Source: Heterobasidion occidentale
Taxonomy: Eukaryota; Basidiomycota; Agaricomycetes; Russulales; Bondarzewiaceae
Assembly: GCA_039111635.1 (NCBI GenBank)
Contig: JBCAQO010000003.1
Coordinates: 1,798,001 to 1,862,000, forward strand
Length of the DNA stretch: 64,000 nucleotides
Direction: 5' to 3'
Shown: piece by piece, positions 14,001 through 26,347 of the stretch
How positions within the stretch are numbered: the stretch's first letter is position 1
Layout of the letters: each line of letters begins with the position of its first letter
The notes under the pieces: model-generated
Databases searched by the model: none
What the model saw: only the letters and a program-made list of their open reading frames with translations
Told to the model about the DNA's origin: nothing
Translations under genes and position numbers: made by a program

Positions 14001-15164
14001 AACAGGCCTCATGCAAGCCAGGGAGGGTGAGACTACATCAGTAGTTAGTATGCTCAGGTGCATTAGCAATGTTGTCCCCGGCTTGGTGGACAACTCTCGA
14101 TATCTCCGTCAAATCTTTTGGTTAGCCGTTGCCCTCCTGCAGTCAAGCCATACTGCATTCTTCGAAGAGGCATGCCATTTGCTCCGCGTCACAACTGAGG
14201 CCTTATTTTCGCAAGGTCTGCTACGGGAGCGAGGCGTTTCTGCTTCCATCTTGGATTATCGATCGCCTTTGGAAGAGATAGCCTGCCAATTGGATCAACT
14301 ATTGGGGATATCTTTCGATAGCAATTTCTCGTTCTCACTGGCCGCCATGATTTTCAAAGGTGTGCGCCTGCCTTTCTTAAAAGACGCCGCCGTCGATGCT
14401 TTGCGATGCATGTTACGGATCAGCACTCGAGCCACAGAGGAGGCAGAAGTGACGAACGAAGGACCCGGCGCAGCTATCAATCCAGATGCCCTCGGATACT
14501 TCATGGCTCTGCTCCCATCATCAACCACCCCAAGCACGTATCGACAACTTCTGATGGATAGTAACGCCGACGCATATTGGCTTCTCGAGGAGGGCATCGA
14601 ACACCCGGAAGATCAACGAGTGCCTCGTATTCCTGCTGGAATCCTGGGCGTTATGGATAACACTACTGCCCTACTTGTCGTCTCGTCTATTGCGTATATG
14701 CTCACAGAAGCCAGTGGTGGGGAGATGGAGATGCTTTTCAGTCTGCTATCGGACCTTGCTGTATCTTATCCGGAGGCCGTCACCCTAGTGTGAGTCATTT
14801 GATTCAGACTGCCTCGACTTCGAATCCTGACCCCGCTTTTCATAGTTATGACGGGATAGAAAACAAGATTAAAGAGACTTTCTCCAGCTCCTCGAACCCC
14901 GCACTCCTGAAAGCCTCAGCTAATATCTTCCACGTGGTGATGCAAGATCCTAGTCGAAACAGCCTCCGTGGCTCTGCATCTACTCTCAGTACCGTTGACG
15001 AAAGCACACCTCAAGCGAGCAACAAAAATCATTTGTACGCATTGGAGGAATTGGGCATGAATGGATTAGCCAATACCTTCACCTTCCTACCTCAAAGCAA
15101 GCCACAGGCTGCTTCCAAGATTATCCAATGGATTTCGGATCTAGTAGGAAGGATTATAGAATGA
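5074..15164 (+). CDS. Neurofibromin/IRA-type Ras GTPase-activating protein
   Basis: It should switch off Ras by stimulating GTP hydrolysis, upstream of cAMP/PKA signalling, as known for yeast Ira1/Ira2 and human NF1. The catalytic RasGAP domain lies at about 10.1-11.1 kb. The arginine-finger motif SSLFRGNSTCTRLL has its Arg codon at 10337-10339. The second conserved block is FLRFVSPAVVQPE, followed by IRRGLMVIAKIIQNLANN. A Sec14/CRAL-TRIO plus PH-like module follows at about 11.4-12.0 kb (VFFVSKIDVETLDIELLLYH; MAYILNPN). Long helical HEAT-like flanks fill the rest. The start is ATG 5074 (MPARRPSASAGH) and the stop is TGA 15162-15164. More than 20 short introns interrupt about 10 kb, so the product should be roughly 2,700-2,900 residues. 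Every block I checked is in frame across splice sites, so there is no sign of decay. Confidence 0.93.
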
Positions 15165-15587
15165 CAGAGTGGTAGAAATATGCTTCGCGTGTTTGGTGTT
15201 TGGTCTGAAGATATGTGTAATATGGTCAAGTTTGTTCCTCCATCAATGTTCCTCATCGTCGTTCTGTCCATCTCATTGTTTTCTTATGTCTCCGCGATAT
15301 CCCCACTGCTGTCTGTTCATTTACATATAGGAAGTACTCGTACTGCTATAACATTATTCCTGGTACCTTCCGTGCGTAGGCTCGCGTTGAAAACTGCGTG
15401 TACCGTCGGCAAGCGACGAGTTGGAGCTCGTCAACGAGACTCCCAGCAGCTCCCAGCGCGATACACGCTACACGTGACTTCCAGCTGTTGCTAGCTCCAA
15501 GCCAAGTTGGCATTGATCTAGACTGGACGCTAAGTAGCTTTCTCCTGACCGACTTCCACTCATAACTCCTTGATACATCTAGTATTC
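15165..15587. other. Intergenic region between tandem genes
   Basis: This 423 bp stretch holds the 3' end of the IRA-type gene and the promoter of the next gene. It contains a C/T-rich stretch near 15240-15300 and no recognisable gene. Confidence 0.5.
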
Positions 15588-18500
15588 ATGCAGCATGTGC
15601 AGGAACAGCCTGCGGATGCTTATCACCCCTCCAGTCCTGAATCGCCGTTAACAAGCAGTCTATTCGCTGCCACCAGTGCCATCGATGATTTGACTCGTTC
15701 CTTGGCTGATTTCTCTCGGGTCTCCACGCCAGAGCCGCACACTGTTCTCTCATGTTGCTGTGCAAGAGAAGATTGTGAACATACAAAGGCCTGGCTCGTT
15801 GTGAAGTCGAAGTTGGAAAATCGTCTCATTCTGGCTGCAGGTGCGTCTTCTGTTTACCCAGTATTGGTACTTGACGGATCAGAACCCATCTCGCAGAGGT
15901 CGGACAAGCGTTACTTCAAAGACACGAAGCTTATATCCGTAGGGTTCAGGTACGTATAATCTACGCTCTTCTTTTAGACTTGCCTCCTCACTAGTGAGAG
16001 TTTTAGTCTGAGGATCGAGAGCGTCAGCCCCTCACCACCAATGTATCAGCAGACCCGCGTGGGATTGATCCTAGTTCTCAGCGAGAGTTGGAGGCGCGGG
16101 TAGGAGAACTTGTGAAAGAGAATGCAGTACTTGAGAAAGTCAGTCCTGTCCTTCTCACACTTCCTACGATGGAATATATAATGTCAGCATTTCAATTGTA
16201 GCGTTTTCACCAAGCCTTGATTAATAACGAAGTCGCGGAATCAACTAACAAACTGATGTCACAGGAACTGCAAGAAGCTCGAGCGATCGTCGGTCGGCTT
16301 TCTACGGAGCACGCGCGTTCCGTTGGTTGGGACACTCGCGTTCGCAATCTTACCCAGGAAAAGGATGATCTACAGCAAGAGAGAGACAATGAATCATCAA
16401 GAGCTAGGATAGCGGAAGCCCGCCTTGTAGCCATGAACGAGAAGTGTTGTTGGTTGCTTTGTTTTTCCATTGTGATCTCATACATTAACCAAACTGCATA
16501 CTGAAGCTAAATTACGCTTACAAGTTCACAAGCTTCAAGAAGACCTTGAACGACAATATCTTCATCGTTCGGAACTGTCAGAAGAGATCCTGCAGGATAC
16601 CCGTGCGCGCATAGAACAAATTCAGCATGCTGTATGTTTTCCTCCTCCTCATCATATCATCATCATAACTGAAGAAGGTATATAGCATGGTCGGGTATCC
16701 CTTACAGATGATGATGAAGTCACGAAAATCCTAGAGTCATTAGTCGCTGATAACGAAGCTCTACAAAAGAGCAACGTTGAGCTTCAAACCTTATTGGCAG
16801 ACTCACGAGAGAGCATTCAAGCGCTTCAGCAAGAGGCTGAAGAACGACGAGCGTTCATGAAACAGCCTTCAAGTAGAGGTGAGCTAGCGCCCTTGTTTTT
16901 TCCGTAGTTGGTTGGGCTCAGATAGCATCGTCCAGCAGAGTCGCCGTCCCTGAGGCATCGTTATACTCATAGCAATTCATCTCTTCTGGGGCGTGATCAG
17001 CTTCAACCGCCCTCTCCTGTATCTTATCATGGTACCGCACCTGGCCCGGCGTCCCCGCTTTCTTTTAGCTATTCTCTTGGTGGAAAGCATCCGATAAAGC
17101 GACCAGCTAGTGCGGAGCCTCGGTTTCATCGTGGCCTTGTAAGCAGCATCTGTGGTCCGTGACTCGGAATGCATCGTAAGCCTGACGGTCATGTAGGAGC
17201 CCCTTAGTCCGGATACGAGCCGTGGACCTGCATCTCCCATCGAGGCTTTACCTCCCCTCGGCATCAATACCAACGACAGAGAAGGTGGCGTGGCACGACT
17301 ATCTCCCGAGAAACCGAGAGCACAGAAGCCTCTGTTACTCCTAACACGTTCCAGAGGTGTTCAGACGGCCCCCTGGGTTGAAATGCTATCACCTCTTCCT
17401 TCAAACTTTGGCGAACATCCTTCATTCTCGACTTCTTCCCACGAGGCCCATTCAGACTCATCGTCAATGGCCGACAATCCATCGACCTTGAGCGTTTTGT
17501 TGGATCGCATTGCACAGCTGTTCAATCGAATCGCTCAGGCAGATGCTCTGACGTTAACAATCCGATTGAAGAGACAGCATCTTCTAGGTGCTGACGTGAG
17601 CCATCTTTCGCGAACGACAGTTGAGGCCATCCTTTCCGATGTGACGAATCTCCGTACTCAGTATCGCTCGTTCCTAGAGGATGATAAGGCTGTCTCCTTG
17701 TGTACACGCAAGGACCTTCGCGCGCTATTCAAGTTGTTCCGGGACGTGTTTCAGGAGCTGGGCACAATGCGTGTCACCCTCAATGATATTGTACTCGACC
17801 CGTCCTTGGCCCCAAAAATCCGAGAGATAGCCATGAATCCCGCGAAAGCAGAGACTACCGAAACTGGGCACGATGTTCCCCTTCCTTTGGCTCCTGGTTG
17901 GATGGCGCCCCTGACAAAGTTATTTCGGGCTCCTGCGGACAAGGACAAGGAAAAGAGGGCATTCACGCCTCTGGTCCGCAGCGGAAGCAAAAGTGCGATA
18001 AAGCGAACGCCTCGTTTCGTCCCAAAGATAGCACCAGCGACTTCTGCATCCACGACTACTGTCAATGTCGAGTTTTCCGGCACTGGAGTCGGAAGAGCCA
18101 TTACCAGCACTGGTGCATTTACCCCAGGTCTGGGGCAAGACGCGGACTCTCATCAAGCCTCTATTCGGCTTTCAGGTTCTCACCGAAATGTCTCGCAAAG
18201 TGTAATGGGGATTTTTGCTGGTGCACCTCATCCAGATTCATCCGCTGATCCTTGGATTGTCGTCCCGAAAGCTGGCACCAAGTTTCGACCAAAGACGTCT
18301 TCTGCACTATCGGGCAAAGTCGACAATGATTACATGACAACCTCTCAGGTGAAAACCATTCGTGGATTGTCGCGACGAGTTGATGCGATCATCGACAACA
18401 AATCTACAATGCAGGAAGGCGCTTCTGCTCATCCTACGTTGCTCGAGAGAACCCTTCGACGAAGGGGACTTTCCGATTCGTCGATCCACACCACTTTTCT

Positions 18501-18870
18501 AACCGACGGCGAGGTCAATGGGCGTCCAGTCAGCGGGCAGAGCGATGCGGAACTTCAGATTGAGCGGGGCCCTCAAACAGTTTTCCAGACCTTCAGTCGA
18601 ACAGTGAATGACCTTCGCATCGTTGCAAGTGCTCTTGCGGGGCCACCCATTTCTTCTCACCTTTCCGAATCCTCTTCTGCTGGCAGGAGTGGATCGATAC
18701 CACATGGTATACCCCCTCGAGCGTTGCCACCGCGAATGGCCAGCATGATACCAGACGTGTCTAATTGGGGAGCCGTCGGATATGGGATACACGCACTTGA
18801 CGAAGAGGCCCTTTATGCAGGGACATCGAGGCAAGAGCCACTGCGTCGTTATTGGCATAGGGAAATTTGA
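15588..18870 (+). CDS. Coiled-coil protein of unknown function
   Basis: I do not recognise the family by name. The ATG at 15588 begins MQHVQEQPADAY. The N-terminus has a cysteine/histidine cluster (SCCCAREDCEHTKAW), then EVGQALLQRHEAYIRR after an intron whose acceptor restores the frame. From about 16.05 to 16.9 kb several exons encode heptad-rich coiled coil (RELEARVGELVKENAVLEK; ESLVADNEALQKSNVELQ). The C-terminal exon, open from before 17290 to TGA 18868-18870, has Ser/Pro-rich linkers around a well-folded helical stretch (SVLLDRIAQLFNRIAQADAL through FRDVFQELGTMRVTLNDIV). There is no membrane segment or signal peptide. It could be a cytoskeletal or scaffold protein, but that is inference. 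Convergent with the AIR-type gene. Confidence 0.8.
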
Positions 18871-19159
18871 TTATATCTTCAAGGGTCCTTACACCTTTTG
18901 GCTGGGGGCACTAGCTGGTTGATTTGTATATACCTGATATTCATTGGGAGAGAGAACGTATGCACAACATAATCTCCATTTTGATGTATTGATTTATTGG
19001 GAGATGTGGCATCTCCGTCCCCTTGCTTCAGACCATTACTTCTCCAGATCCTTACTCATCGTGAGGAGGAACTGTGGTGACAGTCATACAGGGAATTACA
19101 GGTTGCAAACCCTGCGCAGCTTTTTTCATTGGCTCGTACTCGCAGAAATTTGAGATGGA

Positions 19160-21207
19160 CTATCGCGAATAGCCTCCTCTATACTTCGGCCCTCGACTCT
19201 CCCGCCTTCGATAATCTCTATCCTCTCTACGGTGCTCCTTGTCTTCATCGCGGTGACTACGACTATGTGGTCTGTCTCGATCTTTCTGATCTCTGACATC
19301 CCTTCGACTGTCACTCCTCCTTCGATACGCCCCACGAATATGTAGCTCATCCGTCTCTTCCTGTATACGGTCCAAGAGGCTCAGCCGCCGATGAGACCCC
19401 TGCCTTCTATCTCCCCTATCACGCCGATCACTGTGAGCGCCGTCGGCGTACTGCTCAGTTGGTGGTCGAGAGCGCGGAGTGTCCTCGAAGTTCGTGTGCC
19501 TCCCATTACCGTGTAGGGACGACCCGAAGCTGATTTTCTTGGGCGTTTGTCCGTTTTGATTGCGTTGATTGGACGGCTGATGGCCTCGGTTCCTCGTGTT
19601 CTGAGCATTGCCAAACCAGTCGTCGGGATCGTCTTCCATCTCCTGCACCTCTCGGGCTTGTTGTTCCATCCGAGCTCGATCTTTCTTCCTGCCTTGCTTC
19701 CCGACATTGACAGGTGCATCGAGACCCCAACCATCTGGCAACGTCTCCCCACCTTCCCAGTCTCGAGGACCGCGACGAAAAGAACCTAATTGTTCTGAAG
19801 CGGTACTGGAGTCAAAAAATGGTCCTGTCATAGTGTTGTAGTGACTGAATGCTGATGATTCGACGGGAATGTCAGGGGAATGCGACATGTTTTCGCAATC
19901 GTCTCCCATATGGCCATCGGAGCCACAGTTATAGCACCATATGTCTGTGGCGATATATCCTTCGCCGCCTTTGCCAAGGCCTAGCGTCCGCTTTTCCTGG
20001 CGTAGTTGCAGGATGACTTGACGCTCGTTATCATCGACATAATCGTATAGCCTCCACAATGTGGGGCATTCCTTGAAATACAAATTGGTTTTGATTGTCA
20101 AGTTCAGGACTTATGATACAGGGAGACTACAAACATTGGTACGGTGCCTTCCAGAGCCGCATCTGTCACAGTCATCATGGGAACTCATTCCCATGCCATG
20201 GGATGTATAGCGATTCGAACAGTCCTATAAATTTGTTTGAACGTAGTGCGAAGAGAGATAGATTCATACACAAACCTTGCTGATGTGCCCCTTCATTCCG
20301 CAAGAGAAACAAGTCTTGCTAACAGGACAACTGCGCGTTGGATGCTCATCTCGTACACCACAAGTCAAACACTGTGAGAAAAAAATAATGTCCTTTGAAT
20401 AAAGCCGACAGGGAGAAATGAAATACACGTACTATCAAAAGGGTGCATTCGTATGTCCGATGCTCATTTTCTGCTCCGCATTTCTTGCAAAGGAACTTTG
20501 TCTGCTTTGCATCTTCTACAGATGCATTGAAGTAACGTTGTGTGCTAGCTGCCTGTACGACGGTGAGTGCCTGAAAGTGCATGACCATTGGTTACACTCA
20601 CAGCTCGGTCGTCATAATCGAGATATTCTATGTATGACTCAGACTCCGAGTCTGATTCTGGCGGGCGGATGATCTCCACCAGTGTCCCGTCATCTCCATC
20701 TGTCAGAGATACATGTACTGGAAGTAGAAGTGCGGACGGTTCCTTCGATGTCGGGTTCGCCGAGGATTCAGACTTGGTGATCAATGGCCCAGACGAGGAG
20801 TTTGCTTGCTTTTGGGAAACATACTTTGAGGGCACCTGCGCAGGGGAGGTATCCACGAAGAAGAGTGATACATCATCTAGGGAAGGGTCTGCATCCTGTG
20901 GGCGTTCATCCGACTTGCCTGCACCGCGGCCACGCCTGCGTTCCTTCCGAGAGCCTTCTCCGCCTTTCCTGACGCCTCCATCTGGCCGTTTGCTCTCCTT
21001 TGATAGATCCTCAGAAATATCTACGCCAACGTCCTCCTTGGATCTCTTCCTCTTCTTCCATCTGCTATGACTTTTCCTCGCCCCTTCCTCTACCTCGCTT
21101 AGACTAGACTCTGGCACTTCTCCGTCTTCACGAGGCAGATCGGGCTCGGCAGGTTTGGGACTCGAGCTAGTCAGATCGATTATTTCATCATCTTGCGGAT
21201 ATACCAT
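19160..21207 (-). CDS. Zinc-knuckle protein, AIR1/AIR2 type (TRAMP subunit)
   Basis: Likely the RNA-binding zinc-knuckle subunit that joins a Trf4/5-type poly(A) polymerase and Mtr4 in the nuclear TRAMP complex for exosome decay. Successive CCHC knuckles are visible: CKKCGAENEHRTYEC, CLTCGVRDEHPTRSC, CFSCGMKGHISK, one around DDCDRCGS, and CYNCGSDGHMGDDC. The N-terminus is acidic with basic patches (KKRKRSKEDV), and the C-terminus is Arg/Asp/Ser-rich (RERRREDRDYRRR-like). The start ATG is at 21205-21207 (MVYPQDDEIIDL) and the stop TAG at 19160-19162. Introns separate nearly every knuckle. The first one, near 20545-20600, can be read as 49 nt or 31 nt, both in frame, adding or omitting six residues. 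AIR function is family knowledge and the match is by knuckle arrangement. Confidence 0.85.
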
Positions 21208-21591
21208 ACTTTTACGGACACGTATAGCAGCAAGAAAGGGAGGTCCGAGGTTGTGCGCGGTGAAGCGGGTGTAGTTGAACGTTGTGGAGACTTGTGTTCA
21301 GTGTGTTCGCAGCTTTCTGGTTCAAACTCCGCTCTGCGTTCACCGATCACTCATCCAGCGAATTAAACCATTCCTTGAACATGTACCGACGGCTTCGAGT
21401 TGTGAGCAAACAACGCAAAAAAATGGTGAATTATTTATTCTCAGTTGGGAACGTTAGTATCCACCATGGGCGCAGCGCACACGCAGGCTCAAGTGGGAAA
21501 CCCTCGTGCTCACACACGTCATGTTGCATGATCCCGAAATCCGTTGAACAAAAGTAGTAGATGAACAACACAAAGATGAAAGAATTACATC
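21208..21591. other. Intergenic region between tandem minus-strand genes
   Basis: This 384 bp stretch contains the promoter of the AIR-type gene and the 3' flank of the membrane-protein gene. No further gene is supported. Confidence 0.5.
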
Positions 21592-22530
21592 TTACAGATT
21601 TTTCTGAGTTTTCGTGTTCTCTGGCTTCCCAAAGTAATAAGTCTGGCGGCCTATGCCCAAGAACCAAGCAATTCTGTCAAGACCCCGACGGCCCAGCGCT
21701 CAGCAAAATAGAGCATGGGGTAGCTAAAACCATACCTGAATGTCAGAAGCAGCACCACAAAGCTGATGTTTCCGTGCGTCGTAGCATTCCATGTGTAAGG
21801 CGTATATCTTATGGCAGAGGGAAGACCGATAACAGTGGCAGCGATGCTGAAAATGATGATAGTCAGAAACTGTCAAGGGAAACAGGAGATGAGTAGATAT
21901 GCACTGTGTGGCCTGGATGCGGCCACCTGGGGTGTCAGCTCGTGAAGATTAAACATCGGTATGTGGAAGTCTCACATCTGCGATGGCCATGGCGAGAAGG
22001 CTGGCTCCAAGAATTCTCTCCTGTGCCGTTGGATTTCCCGGCAGTGCGTCCCGCACTGCTCTGAAGACGAGTGAGGAGAGTAATCCTAAAAGTAGATAAC
22101 CTGAAGCCAAGTGTTCAGCTCTGTGCGCCGATATTGTAATTGCGGAAGTATCAATCAACACGAACAGTTACCGAGCTGCCAGACAAGCATGGCGGTTCGT
22201 GATTCCAAAATTTCCGGAAAGGGGTCAGAGGAAGGAATCAATTGGTGATGAAACCAAGCTGCTCCGGGGAAAAACCAAGTTAGAAAGGCTGGAGTGATGG
22301 TAGACGCTAAAGACATAGACAGGGAATCACTGCCTGTCAGTCGCTGAGAATTTCGAGGACGCTTCACCCTACCTGGTTCCAGGTAAAGGAACAATATCTT
22401 GTAAAACCCCGGCAGAGCAGGGAAGTTTCCTGTCGTGCGAGATGTAGCATGAACGACTGTGTTCTGCCGCAAGACGTTGTGAATTAGCGATACTGAAGAG
22501 TCCCTTGCATACCTCAGAGCTAGCCTCCAT
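21592..22530 (-). CDS. Small multi-pass membrane protein, DUF7704-like
   Basis: A fungal membrane protein of unknown function with about 194 residues and about four hydrophobic segments. ATG 22528-22530 gives MEASSE, then after an intron NTVVHATSRTTGNFPALPGF. Recognisable blocks are FYKILFLYLEP, AFLTWFFPGAAWFHH, YLLLGLLSSLVFRAVRD, ERILGASLLAMAIAD, IIIFSIAATVIGLPSAIRY, THGNISFVVLLLTFR and the terminal IAWFLGIGR. The stop is TAA 21592-21594. There are five introns, and all joins I spliced keep frame (for example CCAG|GTAGGG and CTCG|GTAACT donors). The DUF7704 assignment comes from remembered family pattern (FYxxFFLYLEP near the N-terminus, FFLGxGR near the end) and should be treated as likely, not proven. 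It diverges from CAF16. Confidence 0.75.
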
Positions 22531-22791
22531 ATTTAGTGAATTGCTAATAATTAGCGAACGACCGACCCAGTCTTCGCAGCGTGAAGACCAAATTGATCTT
22601 TGGGTTACTGACAAGTTGGTGAGGATATCTTATACACAGAACGACTGTCTTCTGTGTAAGGTCAGCCACGGAGACTAGTGAGGATAGTCACCCGATCGAA
22701 AGACGAGGCGACACGCACGTGACCGTGCCTACACCTTGCCGAGTTGCCTTGCGTCTTCTCCGACTCCCTCACACAGCTACAAATCAAAAGG
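22531..22791. promoter_or_regulatory. Divergent promoter region
   Basis: A 261 bp spacer separates the start codons of the membrane-protein gene (minus) and CAF16 (plus), so it must contain both promoters. I see no clear TATA element. Confidence 0.5.
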
Positions 22792-24005
22792 ATGGACAGA
22801 TCTCTAACTATATCCGTAGACAAACTGACTTATCGGCATAATCCTACAGCCGAAGCCTCTCTTTCAGATATTTCTATACACCTGCCCAAGGGTTCTCGGA
22901 CAATCCTGATAGGTGCTAATGGAGGTCAGTCGGCGGCTGACTGCAATCATATTCTGTTTTTCGCTCGTTCACCGACCTTCGCGGCATGCAGCCGGAAAAT
23001 CTACACTTTTGCAGATCTTAGCAGGAAAACGGCTGGTGACTGCAGAAGGTGCAGAAATCTTCGTCAAAGGACGAGATGTATTCCGTGACTCTCCTCCTGG
23101 AGTCATCTTCTTAGGAACGGAGTGGTAAGTTCAAATACAGTCTCTGCTTCTTATTCACTCAGCAGATGTTACTTACCATTTTCAGGGCGATGAACCCTGT
23201 TGTGAGAGGGGACATCGTGGTATCTCATTTCCTCGACTCAGTTGGCGGGTACCGTCATAAAGAGAGAAGAGACCGCTTGCTAGACATCCTAGATGTTGAT
23301 TTAGACTGGCATATGCACGCCATCTCTGACGGAGAACGGCGGCGGGTTCAGTTGTGCATGGGACTGATGATGCCTTGGGACGTGTTATTGCTTGATGAAG
23401 TAAGTTGTACGTATATCGTTCCACGCTGAACCACAATCAGACTTTCACAGGTTACTGTTGATCTCGATGTGCAAGTTCGTGACGACTTGTTGAGCTTTCT
23501 AAAGGCGGACAGCGAGTCACGAGGAGCAACCATCCTTTGTATGTCGTTCTATGATCATCCGCTGCGATGTCATCTCATTTTGTGTTCTGTAGATGCAACA
23601 CACATCTTCGATGGACTCAACGAGTTTCCCACCCATGTCGCCCACATGCGCCTCGGCTCGTTCGTGACAAACCCCACACCATGGCCTTCAGCAGGAACGA
23701 ACCCGACGGTACCCGGCGGTTCTTCTCTGTATAGTGTAGCTCTTCAGTGGCTACGAGGGGACCGTGAATATCGACGTGAGCTGGAGCGGAACGGCAGGAA
23801 GGCAAGAGGGTCAAAAAAAGACCAGGTATTTTTTTACGTTCGTCATACTCACTATTTTTGACTCTAATCATCTTCGAAGAGTGTACCCTCTGACTCAGAA
23901 ACGTTCTACAAGAAGTATGATTCATTCTATCGATCTGGTTCGTTGCTCACAAGCGCCGTGCACGATCTGACAGATACGACTACGGTCACTGATCAATTGG
24001 ACTGA
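22792..24005 (+). CDS. CAF16: CAF16-type ABC ATPase (CCR4-NOT associated)
   Basis: A soluble single-cassette ABC ATPase. The yeast homologue Caf16 associates with the CCR4-NOT complex and Srb9. The exons are 22792-22924, 22992-23124, 23186-23399, 23451-23538, 23593-23825 and 23880-24005, all with GT..AG introns and in frame, giving about 310 residues. Walker A (GANGAGKST) is completed across the first intron. The signature is [10 protein letters not shown], a variant of LSGGQ. Walker B plus the D-loop region reads VLLLDEVTVDLDV, and the H-loop region is ATHIFDGL. The VTVDLDV stretch is characteristic of this subfamily. There are no membrane segments, so it is not a transporter by itself. The start is the only ATG before the conserved [10 protein letters not shown] strand. 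Confidence 0.92.
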
Positions 24006-24335
24006 GCTCAACCTCGGACACATCTGTAGCGATAGAGTAGAGTACTTGACATGTATTTTTGTTGTTTCAACACAAGGAATTCACAGGGTATTGGATCAGC
24101 CACTGCAGCTGAAACGGGGCAGTGACAGGCAGTGTGGGCGCTGGTCAGCCACCCGCGCAGTTCGAAGCCTGGACCCCTCAACCGCTTACCTCCACCATCT
24201 CCTTGTCTACTAGCAGCCCATCTAAGCCCCTTCGTTGTCCTCGTTCGTCGCTTTTCTCCCCGACGTTGCTGGGCATCGCAGGGCCGTCTTTGTCCTTCCA
24301 GCTCTCCGTAAAATCCACGCTCTTTTCTTTTCAAC
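24006..24335. promoter_or_regulatory. Pyrimidine-rich upstream region of the OPY2-like gene
   Basis: This 330 bp stretch becomes strongly C/T-rich between about 24170 and 24330, a common feature of fungal promoters just before the transcription start. No gene is supported. Confidence 0.5.
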
Positions 24336-26347
24336 ATGCATTTGGACTATTTGTTGTATCCGCGGCAGACGTCTGATGGCTGTGTTTCGTGCCCCACCCC
24401 GGCTCCATGCAACTGTGCTACGAACGAACAGTGCTTCCAGATAAGCAGGTTTGTCTCCTTGCTCGCTTTCACGTCTGCAACTCTCTCACGTTGTCACGCA
24501 GGAGCTGTACGACCTGCAGCTCCAACAAGTGCGTCCCGATCGACACAGGATCGGGCTCTGGAGGTGGGGTCAGCAAAGGCGCCGTAGCTGGAGCAGTGAT
24601 CGGGTCTCTGCTGTTTCTGTGTATCGTTGTTGCAGTGTTCTGGTGGTGGAGGCGTCGAAATATCGTTCCTAAGCAAGCGGAAGCTCCCACCGCGAAGGAT
24701 GTCCCGGCGCCTGCAGAGACGGTGCTCAATCGTCCAGACCCCATCGAGAAAACGTTCCCTTCTCCAACCGTACCACGGGAGGAACCTGGCACGGTCAGGG
24801 TGTACTCGACCACTTCGAACTCCATCATCGATCTCGATCCCGAGTCTCGTGGGGGTTCGCGCACAGCTGCAACGGCTTCCCCTTACCATTCCACGCGCGA
24901 TTCTGTCCAATCAAATCCATTTGGAGATGCACACTCTATCCAGACCACGTCTACAGGCACTCATTCCACTAATGTCATTCCCATCGCTCTCGTCCCTCCT
25001 GGTTCCGTCGGTTCAACATCTCCTCAATCCCCTTACGGTCTCCAGCAACAGCAGGTGGCAGTGCCCATGCGTCCGGACCGTTCTCCGAACATGGAGCTTA
25101 ATATGGATCACTTGAACGTTTCAAGCGATAACTTCACCGCAGGAGAGCCGTCAGTCCGCTCCGGAATTTCAGCTGTCTCCTCCAGGCAATCCTATATGTC
25201 TGGTGCTAGTTACGCCAGTGACGTGCTCACAGAAGCTCCAACTATCGTCACGCAGAGCCAGCGTCAGGTCTTTGGGATCGTCAAGGCAGAGGTCGTACAA
25301 GCGCCAGGATCATCCCCTGCATCCCCTGACAGTCTCAAGGCGGCTTCTATTGCCTCTCGTCCACCCGTCCGGTCTCCTCTCGCAGCCACATCTTTCGGCC
25401 CGCAGGATGTTCTGCGCGAGTCAGAAGAAGAACTATCCGTTCCAACTAATGGTGACCCTTTCGGCGACGAGCACTCTCCTGTTCGAGGTGATTTCCGCAG
25501 CTCTGCAGCCACATTTGGCACCACATCCGACGCAGGATCTGCATGGACACCTGGTGTTCCCAGTCACCCGTGGTCGACTGGTGATGACAATTCGCGACCT
25601 ATCAGCATCAGCACTCAAGCAGGGAGTATCATTGGTGCTGACATCAGAGATGCGACACGCGTTCATCTTGGTTTCGTTCAACCAATGTCCGCCTCATTCG
25701 TTCCACCTACACCGGTCAGCAGCTCTGGTATCAGCGGCGCCCGCAGTCTCTACAGAATGACAAGCGGCAGACTGGTCACTCCCCCGACGACAGATGGACG
25801 GATGGAGCCTCTTCAAAGGCAGCAAGAACGTGCCTATGTTGGTTTACAGGCGAAAACTGTCGATCGGTCCTCTATGTCAACGATGGCATCAGGAACATCA
25901 ACCCGCGCCGACTCGATTCTAGAGTCGTTTACATTCGTCCCACCGTCGCCCATTTCGAATCGTCCTTTGCGTACGCCGCCCCGCTCCCCTCTGGGACAAA
26001 ACGCTTTCAACGATAGTCAACACAGTGGCTCAGCATCGGCTCACGATGGGGTGGGCAACCGAGCAGACTCTCCGTTAGTGCCTCCTGATCGTCGGCAGTT
26101 GGGATTATCCACTGGATCCCAGATGTCAGCCATGTCCACCGGTCTCGGTTCATTCCCGTTCCAAATCGATTCTGGTAACAACCCACAAGATGAGGCACCG
26201 AGAATGAGTAGCGAAGCTTCTCCGTCCGTTGCCGGCAGACAGCGTGCTAGTCTCGATACCCTTGCTTTGACTAGCGACCTCTCCTCTTACCCCTTAGGAT
26301 TCGACAGGCACTCGGAAGAGGGTTTCCCGTTCTCCACAAAGGGTTGA
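24336..26347 (+). CDS. OPY2-like membrane anchor protein
   Basis: In yeast, Opy2 anchors Ste50/Ste11 at the plasma membrane in the HOG osmostress pathway. Exons 24336-24448 and 24502-26347 encode 652 residues. The N-terminal region has eight cysteines between residues 16 and 48 (CVSC, CNC, QCFQISRSCTTC, KC), matching the Opy2 N-terminal family. A single membrane segment follows at about residues 62-86 (AVAGAVIGSLLFLCIVVAVF), then a WWRRR stop-transfer patch. The rest is a long Ser/Pro/Thr-rich cytoplasmic tail, consistent with phosphorylation and docking. I see no cleavable signal peptide, so topology would be N-out by the membrane segment alone. The join reads CAG|GTTTGT..GCAG|GAGC and is in frame. 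The Opy2 assignment rests mainly on the Cys-rich head plus membrane segment. Confidence 0.82.

Noticed and set aside
20545..20600. A 31 nt intron in the AIR-type gene (GTGAGT..TTTCAG)
   Set aside because: A later acceptor (GTACAG) gives a 49 nt intron in the same frame, which is normal for this window, so the very short intron is not required.
21830..21990. A 12 nt micro-exon (CTGACACCCCAG) in the DUF7704-like gene
   Set aside because: A single longer intron from GTGAGA to TTGACAG joins AIAD to FLTIII in frame, so the extra exon is unnecessary.
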